Shown here: positions 6,884-24,075 of the stretch, in pieces
Position numbering within the stretch: the stretch's first letter is position 1
Layout: each line of letters opens with the position of its first letter
Source of the DNA: Brevundimonas subvibrioides
GTDB lineage: Bacteria; Pseudomonadota; Alphaproteobacteria; Caulobacterales; Caulobacteraceae
DNA length: 64,000 bases
Direction: 5' to 3'
NCBI RefSeq assembly: GCF_027271155.1
Contig: NZ_CP114542.1
Span: 2,294,001 to 2,358,000 of the forward strand
Made by a program: the position numbers and the translations under genes
Notes under the pieces: generated by a model
The model's database searches: none
What the model was told of the DNA's origin: nothing
What the model saw: the letters and a program-made list of their open reading frames with translations, nothing else

Positions 6884-7621
6884 ATGTCGTCCCCTCAACC
6901 CTTCGATGCCGCCCAGGACCTGGCCGACGCGCCGCGCCTGGCCGGTCCGCGACAGCGGCCGAAGGACGCCGCGACCCTGATTCTGGTCCGCTCCGGCGCG
7001 CGCCCGCAGGTGCTGATGGGTCGGCGGGCACCCGGCCATGTCTTCATGGCCTCCAAATGGGTCTTTCCGGGCGGCCGGATCGACCGGTCGGACTTCGCTG
7101 CGGCCTCGGCCACCGAGCCCTCGGCCGCCACCAGCGCTCGTCTGGAGACCGAACTGGCCCCGCACCGCGCCCGCGCCCTGTGCCTGACCGCCGTGCGCGA
7201 GACGTTCGAGGAGACCGGACTGATCCTCGGTCGCCCGGCCCCGTCCGCCTCCGTCGCCGGGCCATGGCGCGCGTTCCGGGCCATCGGGGCCCTGCCAGAC
7301 CTCGCCGCCCTGGACTATGTCGCGCGCGCCATCACCCCGCCGGGCCGCACGCGCCGGTTCGACGCCCGGTTCTTCATGGCGGACGCGGCCGCCCTGCTGG
7401 CCCCCGAGCCGACGGCCGGATCCGGCGAGCTGGACGAGATCGCCTGGCTCCCGCTGGAAGAGGCCCGCGCCCTCGACCTGCCCTCGATCACGCGGTTCGT
7501 CCTGGCCGAGGTGGCCGGGCGGATGGTCATCCCGGACGGCGCAGGGCGACGAGCCGGGAAGGACCGCCCCATCCCGTTCGTGCGCATGGTGCGCGGCAGC
7601 CATCGGGTGACCCATGACTGA
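6884..7621 (+). CDS. NUDIX hydrolase
   Basis: A 245-residue protein from the ATG at 6884; a TTG at 6854 would add ten residues and is less likely. The Nudix core is clear: WVFPGGRIDRSD provides the first glycines, and after an insertion of about 40 residues the catalytic helix RETFEETGLI follows. That long insertion between the glycine loop and the REUxEExGU box is typical of the NUDT7/NUDT19-like acyl-CoA and CoA diphosphatase branch rather than of MutT (family knowledge). The enzyme should hydrolyse a nucleoside-diphosphate-linked substrate with Mg2+. It overlaps the next gene by 8 bases. A decayed partial copy lies at 5170-5380. Confidence 0.9.
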   Translation: MSSPQPFDAAQDLADAPRLAGPRQRPKDAATLILVRSGARPQVLMGRRAPGHVFMASKWVFPGGRIDRSDFAAASATEPSAATSARLETELAPHRARALCLTAVRETFEETGLILGRPAPSASVAGPWRAFRAIGALPDLAALDYVARAITPPGRTRRFDARFFMADAAALLAPEPTAGSGELDEIAWLPLEEARALDLPSITRFVLAEVAGRMVIPDGAGRRAGKDRPIPFVRMVRGSHRVTHD

Positions 7622-8015
7622 GACCCTGACCCTGCGCCTGACGATCGCCGACCCCGTGCCCGGCCTGCATTACTGGCGACAGGATGCGAAGAACGCGCCC
7701 CACGACATCCGTCTGTCGACCGAGGCTCCCCTGACCTTCGACATGCCGGTCGATCTGCGCCCCGACGGCCAGCTGGGCGGAACCTTCGTGCGGCGCGAAG
7801 GCAAGGACCGCCGCTTCGTCTACATCGCCATCGGCGGCACCATGCCCGGCCTGCCCGTCGTCAGCCGCCGCGCCAAGATCGATGTCCACGACATCCCCGC
7901 CGACCTGCTGAAACCCGGCGCGGTGATCGGGGCCACCCTGCCCGGACGCGCCAGGGACGGCACGCCCGCCTGCGCCACGGTACGGCCGCTGACGCCCTGG
8001 CAAGTCGTCGGCTGA
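7614..8015 (+). CDS. Conserved hypothetical protein resembling DUF5990
   Basis: A 133-residue protein without signal or membrane segments. It begins with TLRLTIADPVPGLHYWRQD and contains GTFVRREGKDRRFVYIAIG and a predicted compact beta-rich fold with a basic patch. The pattern resembles the DUF5990 family, a widespread domain of unknown function; this identification is from memory and moderate. It overlaps the NUDIX gene by 8 bases (7614-7621), so the two are almost certainly co-transcribed and co-translated, suggesting a shared but unknown role in nucleotide or cofactor housekeeping. Confidence 0.65.
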   Translation: MTETLTLRLTIADPVPGLHYWRQDAKNAPHDIRLSTEAPLTFDMPVDLRPDGQLGGTFVRREGKDRRFVYIAIGGTMPGLPVVSRRAKIDVHDIPADLLKPGAVIGATLPGRARDGTPACATVRPLTPWQVVG

Positions 8016-8018
8016 CCC

Positions 8019-8075
8019 TGCCCTGATCCGGCCACGGTCGCCCTTCAGCCTCGGTTCGATCGGCAGGGAGGATGC
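8019..8075 (+). repeat. Duplicated 5' region of the tandem anchored-protein genes (copy 1)
   Basis: The stretch TGCCCTGATCC-GCCACGGTC-CCCTTCAGCC and the ribosome binding site GGGAGGATGCGTGGTCGAC recur at 9229-9285 before the second paralogue, so the duplication carried its own upstream region. It ends at the GTG start of the gene at 8076. Confidence 0.75.
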
Positions 8076-8873
8076 GTGGTCGACGCCAGTCTGAGCTTCG
8101 CCCGACGACGGCCGACCTTCGGGCCGGTCCAGCGCCGCCGCGCCGCCCTCCTGGCCGCGTCAGTCCTGTTCCACATCGCGATCCTGACGCCTCTGGCGCT
8201 GCGGTTCTTCGAGAAGCCCCTGGCACCGCGCGACCTCGTCGACGACTCGCCGATCTTCCTCCAGATGGAACCGCGCCCGCTCCTGCCGGGTGAGGTGGCC
8301 CGCATTCCCGCTTCGGCGTCGGCGCGAACCGAGCCCACACCGACCCTGGGCGACGTCACGGCCGAAAGGTCGTCCGCACCGGCCGCCCCCGGTCAGTCCG
8401 GGGCACGACCCTCGCCCCTCTCGCCCCGGATCGCCGCAGAGGCTCCGGCCGACGCCCCCCCGACGACCGTGGACCCCTGGCAGGTGACGCCCGAGACCAT
8501 GCGGGCGGCTGTCGCCCGCTCGATTCGTCTCGGCGCAGCGGGCTGTCGGGCCATGGATGGCCGTCTGTCCGCTTCGGAGCAGCAGCTTTGCGACGACCGT
8601 TTCAACGCGGCCGCCGGTCGGGCCGGGCCACTGGGTCCGCGGACACTGAACGCTTCCGAAGCCCGCCGCGAGGCCCAGTTCGCCCGCGACGGGGCGGCCG
8701 CGCTCGCCCGGTACGACTCGCTGCGGGGAGGCCGCCCGGGTGTGGGCATCGTCGGCGCCTCGCCCGAGTGCGTCGGCGGCAACCTGCGCGGGACCTGTGC
8801 CGGAGCCTTGTTGCCCCCCCATTTTCAGCATGAGGAAGACGCACCGTTCGGCGGCACGGCCGGGCCGAAATAA
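8076..8873 (+). CDS. Inner-membrane-anchored periplasmic protein, tandem paralogue 1
   Basis: A 265-residue protein starting at GTG 8076 after GGGAGG. Residues about 1-22 are basic (ARRRPTFGPVQRRR) and are followed by one membrane helix (AALLAASVLFHIAILTPLAL), a TonB-like N-terminal anchor. Then come a Pro/Ala-rich linker of about 100 residues and a conserved C-terminal block beginning VTPETMRAAVARSIRLG and containing GCRAMDGRLSASEQQLCDDR with a cysteine pair. The block has no similarity I recognise to the TonB C-terminal domain. The next plus-strand gene, at 9286, is a clear paralogue with the same layout. Periplasmic location and a disulfide are inferred; the function is unknown. Confidence 0.75.
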   Translation: MVDASLSFARRRPTFGPVQRRRAALLAASVLFHIAILTPLALRFFEKPLAPRDLVDDSPIFLQMEPRPLLPGEVARIPASASARTEPTPTLGDVTAERSSAPAAPGQSGARPSPLSPRIAAEAPADAPPTTVDPWQVTPETMRAAVARSIRLGAAGCRAMDGRLSASEQQLCDDRFNAAAGRAGPLGPRTLNASEARREAQFARDGAAALARYDSLRGGRPGVGIVGASPECVGGNLRGTCAGALLPPHFQHEEDAPFGGTAGPK

Positions 8874-8905
8874 CCCTGGGCTGATCGTCGCAGAGCGACC
8901 CGGTA

Positions 8906-9070
8906 TCAGACCGCCCAGCCGTGTTCGGGGCAGAAGGCGTCGTGAGCAGCTGAGCCGAGTTCAATCATGCCGTTCAACGCCATAAGCACCAGCATCGCCG
9001 CCACGCAGATGGTCGTGACGGTCCAGGTGACGCGGTCCGCCTTGCCCGGCGTGGTATCGTTCCCGGTCAT
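8906..9070 (-). CDS. 54-residue single-pass membrane protein between the tandem paralogues
   Basis: On the minus strand an ATG at 9070 is preceded by a near-perfect ribosome binding site (GCAGGAGGCTGGA-ATG). The 54-codon frame reads MTGNDTTPGKADRVTW, then a hydrophobic helix (VTTICVAAMLVLMALNGMI) and a short tail with one cysteine (DAFCPEHGWAV). The strong Shine-Dalgarno sequence, balanced composition and membrane segment support a real gene. It sits antisense between two duplicated genes and is not itself duplicated. The function is unknown. Confidence 0.7.
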   Translation of the reverse strand: MTGNDTTPGKADRVTWTVTTICVAAMLVLMALNGMIELGSAAHDAFCPEHGWAV

Positions 9071-9228
9071 TCCAGCCTCCTGCTACACGACAAAGCTGCA
9101 TTGGCACGCGCTCGGCGTCAACGGCGGCCCTCACTCTCTTCCCCGTGCACGCCGACGAAGGCCGGGGTGCGCGGGGACACCGCAGCAGAAGAAAAGGGGC
9201 GACGCCGTCGCGGAATGTCGGCCCAGCG

Positions 9229-9285
9229 TGCCCTGATCCCGCCACGGTCACCCTTCAGCCTTGAGGTGAAAGGCGGGGAGGATGC
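9229..9285 (+). repeat. Duplicated 5' region of the tandem anchored-protein genes (copy 2)
   Basis: This is the second copy of the 5' block described at 8019-8075. It shares TGCCCTGATCC, CCACGGTC and CCCTTCAGCC, then GGGGAGGATGCGTGGTCGACG across the start codon. The roughly 20 bases between these blocks differ, as expected of an old duplication. Confidence 0.75.
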
Positions 9286-10116
9286 GTGGTCGACGCCAGT
9301 TTTAACCTCTCGGGACTGCGACCGACCTTCGGGCCGGTACGGGTCCGCCGCGCCGCACTGTTTGCCGGATCGGTCCTGTTCCACATCGCGATCCTGACGC
9401 CTCTGGCGCTGCGCTTTTTCGAGAATCCTCGCGTGGTCGCGGGTCCGGACTTCGATCCCCCTATCTATCTCGACATTGAACCGCGTCCCCGGCTGCCCGG
9501 CGAAAGGGTCCGGCTCGCACCTGCCGCTGCATCCGCAGGGACGACGCCGACTATCGATGAGGTTCAGACTGCTCCCGGTTCCGCCGCAACGGATCGCACT
9601 GCGGCGGTGTCCAGACCCTCTCCGCTGAACCCGCACCTCGCGCCCGACGCACCAGCCGACCCCTCACAGGCCGCCGAGGAGTCCTGGCGCGTGACGCCGG
9701 AAAGCCAGCGCGCCGCTGTCGCCCGGTCCCTTCGTCTCGGGGCCGTTGGCTGCCGCGCCATGGACGGCCGGTTGAGTCCTTCGGAGCAACAGCTCTGCGA
9801 CGACCGCTTCAACGAGAGGGCCGGTCGCGCCGGCCCTCCGGGAGCCCGCACGCTCAACGCCTCCGAGGCCCGGCGTGAGGCTGGGTTCGCCCGCGACGGC
9901 GCCCGCGCCCTGGCCCAGTACGAGTCCCGGCGGCGCCCATTATCCGGAGGCGTCGGCATCATCGGCGTCGGCGACTGTCCGGGGTCCAACCTCGGCGCCG
10001 GCTGTGCGGGCGCCCACCTCGATCCCGCGATCCGCCAGGGCGCGACAACGGTGGCCAACCCCGGGCTCGGCTCGAACGACCTCCAGCCGATGCGGCCCAT
10101 CCGGGGACAGGAATAG
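9286..10116 (+). CDS. Inner-membrane-anchored periplasmic protein, tandem paralogue 2
   Basis: A 276-residue paralogue of the gene at 8076. The two share MVDAS, RPTFGPV, the membrane helix with SVLFHIAILTPLALRFFE, the motif CRAMDGRLS-SEQQLCDDRFN, and RAGP-G-RTLNASEARREA-FARDGA-ALA-Y. The middle linker (about residues 65-150) has diverged almost completely, so only the anchor and the C-terminal module appear to be under constraint. The start is GTG at 9286 after GGGGAGG. The C-terminus is longer than that of paralogue 1 (DLQPMRPIRGQE). Its stop codon lies inside the base of the rpoC terminator stem region. The function is unknown; a periplasmic structural or assembly role is only a guess. Confidence 0.75.
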   Translation: MVDASFNLSGLRPTFGPVRVRRAALFAGSVLFHIAILTPLALRFFENPRVVAGPDFDPPIYLDIEPRPRLPGERVRLAPAAASAGTTPTIDEVQTAPGSAATDRTAAVSRPSPLNPHLAPDAPADPSQAAEESWRVTPESQRAAVARSLRLGAVGCRAMDGRLSPSEQQLCDDRFNERAGRAGPPGARTLNASEARREAGFARDGARALAQYESRRRPLSGGVGIIGVGDCPGSNLGAGCAGAHLDPAIRQGATTVANPGLGSNDLQPMRPIRGQE

Positions 10117-10147
10117 AAAAGGGCGGCCCCGTCGCCGGAACCGCCCT
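10113..10147 (-). terminator. Rho-independent terminator of rpoBC
   Basis: Read on the minus strand, GGGCGGTTCC-GGCGAC-GGGGCCGCCC forms a 10-bp stem (two G-T pairs) with a 6-base loop, followed by TTTTCTATT. It overlaps the stop codon of the convergent plus-strand gene. Confidence 0.8.
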
Positions 10148-10167
10148 CCTTCATTCTGAACCTGTCA

Positions 10168-10186
10168 TCCCGGGTTCGACCCGGGA
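10168..10186. repeat. Small perfect palindrome after rpoC
   Basis: TCCCGGGT-TCG-ACCCGGGA is a perfect 8-bp stem with a 3-base loop, 10 bases after the rpoC stop, in the context TGTCATCCCGGG. The TGTCATCCCGG word recurs in the 30.5-kb repeat region, so this looks like a dispersed intergenic palindrome rather than a second terminator (no T-run). Confidence 0.55.
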
Positions 10187-10196
10187 CGGAAGGCGA

Positions 10197-14390
<4,194 letters not shown>

Positions 14391-14428
14391 CTTGGATTCC
14401 TTGCTGCGGACAGAGCCGCGATAAATCT

Positions 14429-14524
14429 AGTGGCGAGTGGCGAGTGGCTGGTGGCGAGAAAGTCGGCGGTGGCGAGTGACGCGGCGAAATCTCGCCACTC
14501 GTCACTCGCCACTCGCCACTCGCC
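14429..14524. repeat. Inverted heptamer-repeat element within the rpoB-rpoC intergenic space
   Basis: The left side is a 7-bp tandem repeat, (GTGGCGA)n, at about 14430-14458. The right side is its reverse complement, (TCGCCAC)n, at about 14491-14524. The spacer of about 30 bases contains one further GTGGCGA copy. The two sides can pair over about 30 bp. The element runs right up to the rpoB stop codon (14525-14527), so it lies in the middle of the rpoBC message. The architecture matches the two elements around the MATE gene (28331-28490, 29816-29958), although the heptamer word differs. Confidence 0.8.
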
Positions 14525-18640
<4,116 letters not shown>

Positions 18641-18964
18641 TCTGTTTTCCCATATCGCGCGCCCGGGGGAGACACGCGTGAAATGCAGCAGCCACGGCAG
18701 CGCGATCGCGTGCCGTGACAATCGGTTTCGGCCTCCACCCTCGACACGCTTTCACGGTCAGGAGGCCTGAAATCTGGTAAGCTCCCTGGGGAAGGAGCCA
18801 CGCCTTCGCTCGGTCGGAGGGCGACGGACCGGGCCTCGGCGCTTTCGCGCGGAATCATGGAGTGATTGCGGAACGCGCACATATACGCGCTTCGCGGGCG
18901 AAATAAAGGCCCGTCGCGCGATTTCGTCAGTCCCCGGCGTGTCGACGCCGAACCGGCCTTCGGA
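18641..18964 (-). promoter_or_regulatory. Long leader/promoter region of rpoB, no gene
   Basis: This 324-base stretch has no convincing gene. Read on the minus strand it contains a weak promoter-like pair, TTTATT (18907-18902) and TATATG (18885-18880) spaced 16 bases. Several stem-loops follow: GCTCC-TTCCCCA-GGGAGC near 18780-18800, CCTCC...GGAGG near 18735-18765, and CACGGCA...TGCCGTG around the palindrome CGCGATCGCG near 18692-18716. The structured 5' leader of about 200 bases could be regulatory; promoter and function are inference. Confidence 0.35.
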
Positions 18965-19900
18965 TCAGGCGGGCAAGGCCCCTGCCCCGTCGGCGGCGGC
19001 GGCATCCGGGATGAAGTCCCGCTCGTAATGCTCGATCCGGCTCTTCAGCCCGCCGACGCGGCGCAGCGCCAGCGAGGCCGCCCAGCGCGCGGCCAGTTCC
19101 GGCGTCGACATGGCGTCGGTGAAGCGCGGACGCCCGCCCCGGCTGCGGATCACGGCATTGGTATAGATCGCCCCGTTCCTTAACCGTGTCGACCAGGTCT
19201 GGAAGTCCATCGACAGGCTGACGCAGAACCGGTCCAGGTTCTCCACCCGATGCGGCGCATACAGCGGCCAGGTCAGGGCCTCGCCCGGCTCCAGGTCCAT
19301 CACCTGGGCATCGGCCTCGAAGGCCAGGGTATAGGGCAGGTCCTCGGTGGTCTGGCGGGCCACGATCTGCTCCATCGCCTGCTCCGGCAGATGCGCCTCG
19401 TCGCCTGGATAGATGAACAGCCGCTTGCGACCGCGCAGGTGGAACAGCACCACTCCCGACGCGTCGAAATGATAGGGCACCCGGGTGGCCGGCGAGGAGA
19501 TGATCAGCTGACCGGCGTTCGTCACCGCCTTCATGCCGGGATAGGTCGCCTGGATCCTGGCGAACTCGCCCATCGCCGCCTGCCACAGGTCGGGACAGCC
19601 CGCTTGCGCCTGCCGCAGATTGACCCACAGCCGCCCGGCCTGGATCGCCGCCAGCATCTGGTCGCCCGTCAGATTACCCCGCGCGCCGGTGCGCAGGCTG
19701 GGCTGACCTTTGTCGTCGTAGTCGTACAGATTGATGTCGAACAGATGCGCCGGATAGCGGTGCAGGATCTCGGCCAGCGCCTCGTCCGACGCGAACCCCT
19801 GCTCGACCAGGCCGTGCGGATGCTTCCTGGCCTCGGCGATCGGCCCGGGATAGCGGGTGCGGCGAGCGGCGCCGGTCATCTGGGTCTGCGTCATCGTCAT
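18965..19900 (-). CDS. Cupin-like (JmjC-type) non-heme iron protein
   Basis: A 311-residue protein from the ATG at 19900. It has the double-stranded beta-helix signature of cupin-like 2OG oxygenases: VPYHFDASGVVLFHLRGRKRL supplies the HxD iron ligands, followed by a Lys/Arg-rich strand, and the distal histidine is in WPLYAPHRVENLD. FCVSLSMDFQTWSTR closes the core. It lies 5 bases downstream of the acetyltransferase gene at 19906 and is clearly in one operon with it. Related proteins are oxygenases or transcription-regulator-like cupins of unknown substrate; the pairing with a CelD-type acyltransferase hints at modification of a polysaccharide or a protein. That role is inferred only. Confidence 0.7.
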   Translation of the reverse strand: MTMTQTQMTGAARRTRYPGPIAEARKHPHGLVEQGFASDEALAEILHRYPAHLFDINLYDYDDKGQPSLRTGARGNLTGDQMLAAIQAGRLWVNLRQAQAGCPDLWQAAMGEFARIQATYPGMKAVTNAGQLIISSPATRVPYHFDASGVVLFHLRGRKRLFIYPGDEAHLPEQAMEQIVARQTTEDLPYTLAFEADAQVMDLEPGEALTWPLYAPHRVENLDRFCVSLSMDFQTWSTRLRNGAIYTNAVIRSRGGRPRFTDAMSTPELAARWAASLALRRVGGLKSRIEHYERDFIPDAAAADGAGALPA

Positions 19901-19905
19901 GTCTC

Positions 19906-21060
19906 TCAGGCCGCGGCCTGCCGTCCGGTCGCCTTGCGCACGGCGACCCCGGCCGCGGCCACGGCGCCCATGAAGCGGTGAACGGGCGTGGTCTCGCAGG
20001 CCTCGATCGCCGCCCAGCGCCGCCGGACGCTCGTCCTCAGCCGCTCTCCGTGTCCGCCCGAGGCGCTGTCCAGCAGTCCGACCGCGACATCCGACAGACT
20101 GGCCCCCAGGCCCGGCTTCAGCACTACGGCCTCGCGCACGCTCTGCGTCGCATTGCAGAAATACTTCTTGTAGCCCTCGCCCCCGAAGCCGAAATCGAAC
20201 ACCCGGAAGCCCGCCGCGCAGCCCAGCCGCATCGTGTCCATGGTCAGCAGGATGCCCGGCGAACACCGCGCCAGGGCGGGCTCATAGGCCGGGAACCAGA
20301 AGTGATACCGGTCGCCCGCGTGCAGCGAATATTCGACGGCCGTCAGCCGATCTCCCGCCCACAGCGCCGCCATCGAGGCCCCGAAATCGGTCCGCGTCTC
20401 GGCCATCAGGGCGTGCAGCAGGTCGACCGTCCAGCCGCAGGCGAAGATGTCGTGCCGTCCGGTGCGCACATACTGGTCGCGCTTCAGTCCGATCAGGTGG
20501 TCCAGCAGTTCGGGATCGCGCAGCCCGTGCTCGACCCGGATCGGACCCAGCTCGGTCTCCAGGCTGCGGCGGGCCCGCTCCTTGTCCTTGAAATACTTGC
20601 CCCAGGTCTGGCGCCGCTCGGCGTACCAGCCGTCGTAGGACGCCTCGCCCGCCTCGGGCACGACGGTCATCAGGGTTTCGCGCAGGCTCCCGACTCCCGA
20701 CGGACCCACCCAGGCCGAGACGTTCAGGCGCGGCGCGCCCAGCAGTTCGGCCACCGCCGCCAGGGTCGGGGCCTCGCCCGGCATGGCGATCACGCCGTGA
20801 TAGTCGTTCATCGGTGCCCCCAGGGGCTGGATCGCCGATCCGCGCCGCTGGTGCGGGAAATAGCCGATGGTCCGCCCGTCGCGGGTCAGGATCGCCACCG
20901 CCGCATCGGGACTGATCCGCGAGGCGATCTCGGTGAACTCCCAGCGGAAATAGGGGCTGGCCAGATCGGGATTGGCATCGGTCATCTGACGCCACAGGGC
21001 CACGTCGGCGACCGTCAGCTGCTCCGTCCGGACGACCTCGATCTGTAGCGTTCCGGCCAT
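19906..21060 (-). CDS. GNAT acetyltransferase of the CelD/BcsL type
   Basis: A 384-residue protein from the ATG at 21060. The C-terminal half carries the CelD-type GNAT core: FGASMAALWAGDRLTAVEYSLH, then YHFWFPAYEPALARCSPGILL, then FRVFDFGFGGEGYKKYF. The last segment is the hallmark of the family, which acylates sugars in exopolysaccharide pathways. The N-terminal half (LTVADVALWRQM and FRWEFTEIA) is also typical of this double-GNAT group. In Caulobacter, proteins of this kind include the holdfast acetyltransferase HfsK (family knowledge); whether this is an orthologue cannot be judged here. It is first in a two-gene unit with the cupin-like gene at 18965. Confidence 0.75.
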   Translation of the reverse strand: MAGTLQIEVVRTEQLTVADVALWRQMTDANPDLASPYFRWEFTEIASRISPDAAVAILTRDGRTIGYFPHQRRGSAIQPLGAPMNDYHGVIAMPGEAPTLAAVAELLGAPRLNVSAWVGPSGVGSLRETLMTVVPEAGEASYDGWYAERRQTWGKYFKDKERARRSLETELGPIRVEHGLRDPELLDHLIGLKRDQYVRTGRHDIFACGWTVDLLHALMAETRTDFGASMAALWAGDRLTAVEYSLHAGDRYHFWFPAYEPALARCSPGILLTMDTMRLGCAAGFRVFDFGFGGEGYKKYFCNATQSVREAVVLKPGLGASLSDVAVGLLDSASGGHGERLRTSVRRRWAAIEACETTPVHRFMGAVAAAGVAVRKATGRQAAA

Positions 21061-21204
21061 GCCCGTCTCCTGGACGCCCGCAGCCGCAAGCGCCATTCCA
21101 GCGCAAACCCTAGCGGTTGCGCCGTTTCGGGACGGTTGAGCGGCGTGGTGAACGAAACCTTCGCGCCCGGCCGGACGTTGCCATGGCCAACACAGAGGCC
21201 ATCC

Positions 21205-21369
21205 ATGACAGACCCCGCCCGCCCGCCGCGCCAGACCGAAAACGAGAACCAGCGCCCCGCCGGCGACGGCAGGCCCCCCCGCCCCGCCACCGAACCCCGC
21301 GGCTCCGAAGGCAGCAGCAACTCCGGCGAAACCGCCACGGACCCGGCGACGGGCAAGCCGAACGACTGA
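21205..21369 (+). CDS. Small, disordered hydrophilic protein (54 residues)
   Basis: ATG 21205 is preceded by AGAGG at 21195-21199. The product is rich in Pro, Arg, Glu, Gly, Ser and Thr ([16 protein letters not shown] and later [19 protein letters not shown]) with no hydrophobic core, so it is probably intrinsically disordered. It is followed by a hairpin (CCCTTTTCCCTTGCGGGAGAAGGG, 21373-21396). I do not recognise it; the codon pattern and the ribosome binding site are its only support. Confidence 0.45.
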   Translation: MTDPARPPRQTENENQRPAGDGRPPRPATEPRGSEGSSNSGETATDPATGKPND

Positions 21370-21401
21370 ATGCCCTTTTCCCTTGCGGGAGAAGGGCACA
21401 A

Positions 21402-21433
21402 GAAAAAGGCCCCCGGCGTTCGCCGGAGGCCTC
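21402..21433 (-). terminator. Rho-independent terminator of tuf
   Basis: Read on the minus strand, AGGCCTCCGGCG-AAC-GCCGGGGGCCT forms a stem of about 11 bp followed by TTTTTCTT. It lies about 65 bases after the tuf stop. Confidence 0.85.
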
Positions 21434-21496
21434 TTCCAACTCAATCCGCGCTCAGGCAGCGAACGATCGCGTCGTTCGCGTCAGCGCGCCATCACC

Positions 21497-22687
<1,191 letters not shown>

Positions 22688-22751
22688 GGCCAAACTCCTG
22701 ATGGCCCTGGCCCGGATGCGGGAATTGGGGCGCTGTGTGCGATCAAAAACC

Positions 22752-22825
22752 TGGAGCGGGTAGACGGAATCGAACCGACATATTCAGCTTGGAAGGCTGC
22801 TGTATTACCATTATACTATACCCGC
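22752..22825 (-). tRNA. tRNA-Gly (anticodon TCC)
   Basis: The 74-base minus-strand gene has an encoded CCA. The acceptor stem GCGGGTA pairs with TACCCGC, the T arm contains GGTTCGATTCC, and the anticodon loop reads CTTCCAA with anticodon TCC. It lies about 65 bases upstream of tuf and was probably co-transcribed with it. Confidence 0.95.
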
Positions 22826-22913
22826 ACGGAAACCACGGCAGTCCCTTGTTTTTGCAAGGAAATGTCCGCAGTCGATCCTCTTCGTCGCGCTCGTTCGCCG
22901 CCTCGAAACCGCG

Positions 22914-22997
22914 TGGTGGGGGAAGCAGGACTCGAACCTGCGAAGCTTACGCAGGGGATTTACAGTCCCCCCCCTTTGCCGCTCGGGACATTCCCCC
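22914..22997 (-). tRNA. tRNA-Tyr (anticodon GTA)
   Basis: An 84-base class II tRNA with an encoded CCA. The acceptor stem GGGGGAA pairs with TTCCCCC, the anticodon loop reads CTGTAAA with anticodon GTA, the variable arm is long as expected for bacterial tRNA-Tyr, and the T arm contains GGTTCGAGTCC. It precedes tRNA-Gly and tuf on the same strand. Confidence 0.95.
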
Positions 22998-23144
22998 GCG
23001 CGCGTTTCGAACCGTCGAACCCTGACCCGAAACCCGTCTTTCGACCGGTGTCGGAACAAAAGGCTTCAAGGTCGGGACACGCCTGGGATAGAGGGAGCGC
23101 CAGACCCGAAAGCCCTAGGGCTCCAAATCGGAGGGCGTCTTATA

Positions 23145-24047
23145 GTGTCGAGAAATCCAGAACGCAACGACCGGAAATCGGGCAAAAAGGGGCCGGTGAA
23201 ACCGGTCTTCAATCCCCGGTCCGGCGACGCTTCGGCCGGTGCCAGACCCGGCGGCTGGAACCCCAACCCGCCGGCAAAGGCCTTCTCCACCGCCGCTCCC
23301 CGTGCCGGTCGGGGCAAGGTCGACGCCGACGGCTTCCTGTGGGGTCGCCATCCCGTGCTGGCGGCCCTGGCCAACCCGGCGAGAAAGGGCATGGGCCGTC
23401 TGCTGGCCACCGCCGAGCGCGCCGCCGAGATCGAACGCGAAGGGACCGCCAACGGCCACAGGATCGAGGTCATGGACGCCCCGACCCTGGAACGCCTGCT
23501 GCCCGCGGGCGCGGTGCATCAGGGCCTGGCCTTCAAGGTCCAGCCGCTGGACGGCGTCGCCCTGGAAGACCTCGCCGAGCCCGCAGAGGGCATCATCGTC
23601 ATGCTGGACCAGCTGACCGATCCCCAGAACGTCGGGGCCATCTTCCGCTCGGCCCTCGCGTTCGGCGCGCGCGGCATCGTGGTCCAGGACCGCCACTCGC
23701 CGGTGCTGGCCGGCGCGCTCGCCAAGGCCGCGGCCGGGGCCACCGAGCGCCTGCCCTGCGCCCGCGTCACCAACCTGTCCCGCGCCCTCGAACGCCTCGC
23801 CGACCTGGGCTGGCGCGCGGTCGGTCTGGACGGCGCCTCCGACGAGCGGCTCGAGACCGCGCTCGATCACCGCCCGACCGTCCTGGTCATGGGATCCGAA
23901 GGCGACGGCATCCGCCGCCTGGTCGCCGAACACTGCGACGTGCTGGCCCGGATTCCCATGCCCGGCGGGTTCGAGAGCCTGAACGTCTCCAATGCGGCGG
24001 CCATCGCGCTGTACGAGGCCACGCGCAAGCAACGCCCGCTTGATTAA
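23145..24047 (+). CDS. rlmB: 23S rRNA (guanosine-2'-O-)-methyltransferase RlmB
   Basis: A 300-residue SpoU/TrmH-type RNA 2'-O-methyltransferase that methylates G2251 of 23S rRNA (E. coli numbering). It starts at GTG 23145 after CGGAGGG. A basic, disordered N-terminal extension of about 60 residues ([18 protein letters not shown]) precedes the substrate-recognition domain ([13 protein letters not shown]). The catalytic SPOUT knot follows: [16 protein letters not shown] (motif 1 with Asn and Arg), [15 protein letters not shown] (motif 2), and [22 protein letters not shown] (motif 3). It is divergent from the tRNA-tuf unit. Confidence 0.93.
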   Translation: MSRNPERNDRKSGKKGPVKPVFNPRSGDASAGARPGGWNPNPPAKAFSTAAPRAGRGKVDADGFLWGRHPVLAALANPARKGMGRLLATAERAAEIEREGTANGHRIEVMDAPTLERLLPAGAVHQGLAFKVQPLDGVALEDLAEPAEGIIVMLDQLTDPQNVGAIFRSALAFGARGIVVQDRHSPVLAGALAKAAAGATERLPCARVTNLSRALERLADLGWRAVGLDGASDERLETALDHRPTVLVMGSEGDGIRRLVAEHCDVLARIPMPGGFESLNVSNAAAIALYEATRKQRPLD

Positions 24048-24075
24048 GGCCTACGCCCTGCCCTAACAGCGCCCC

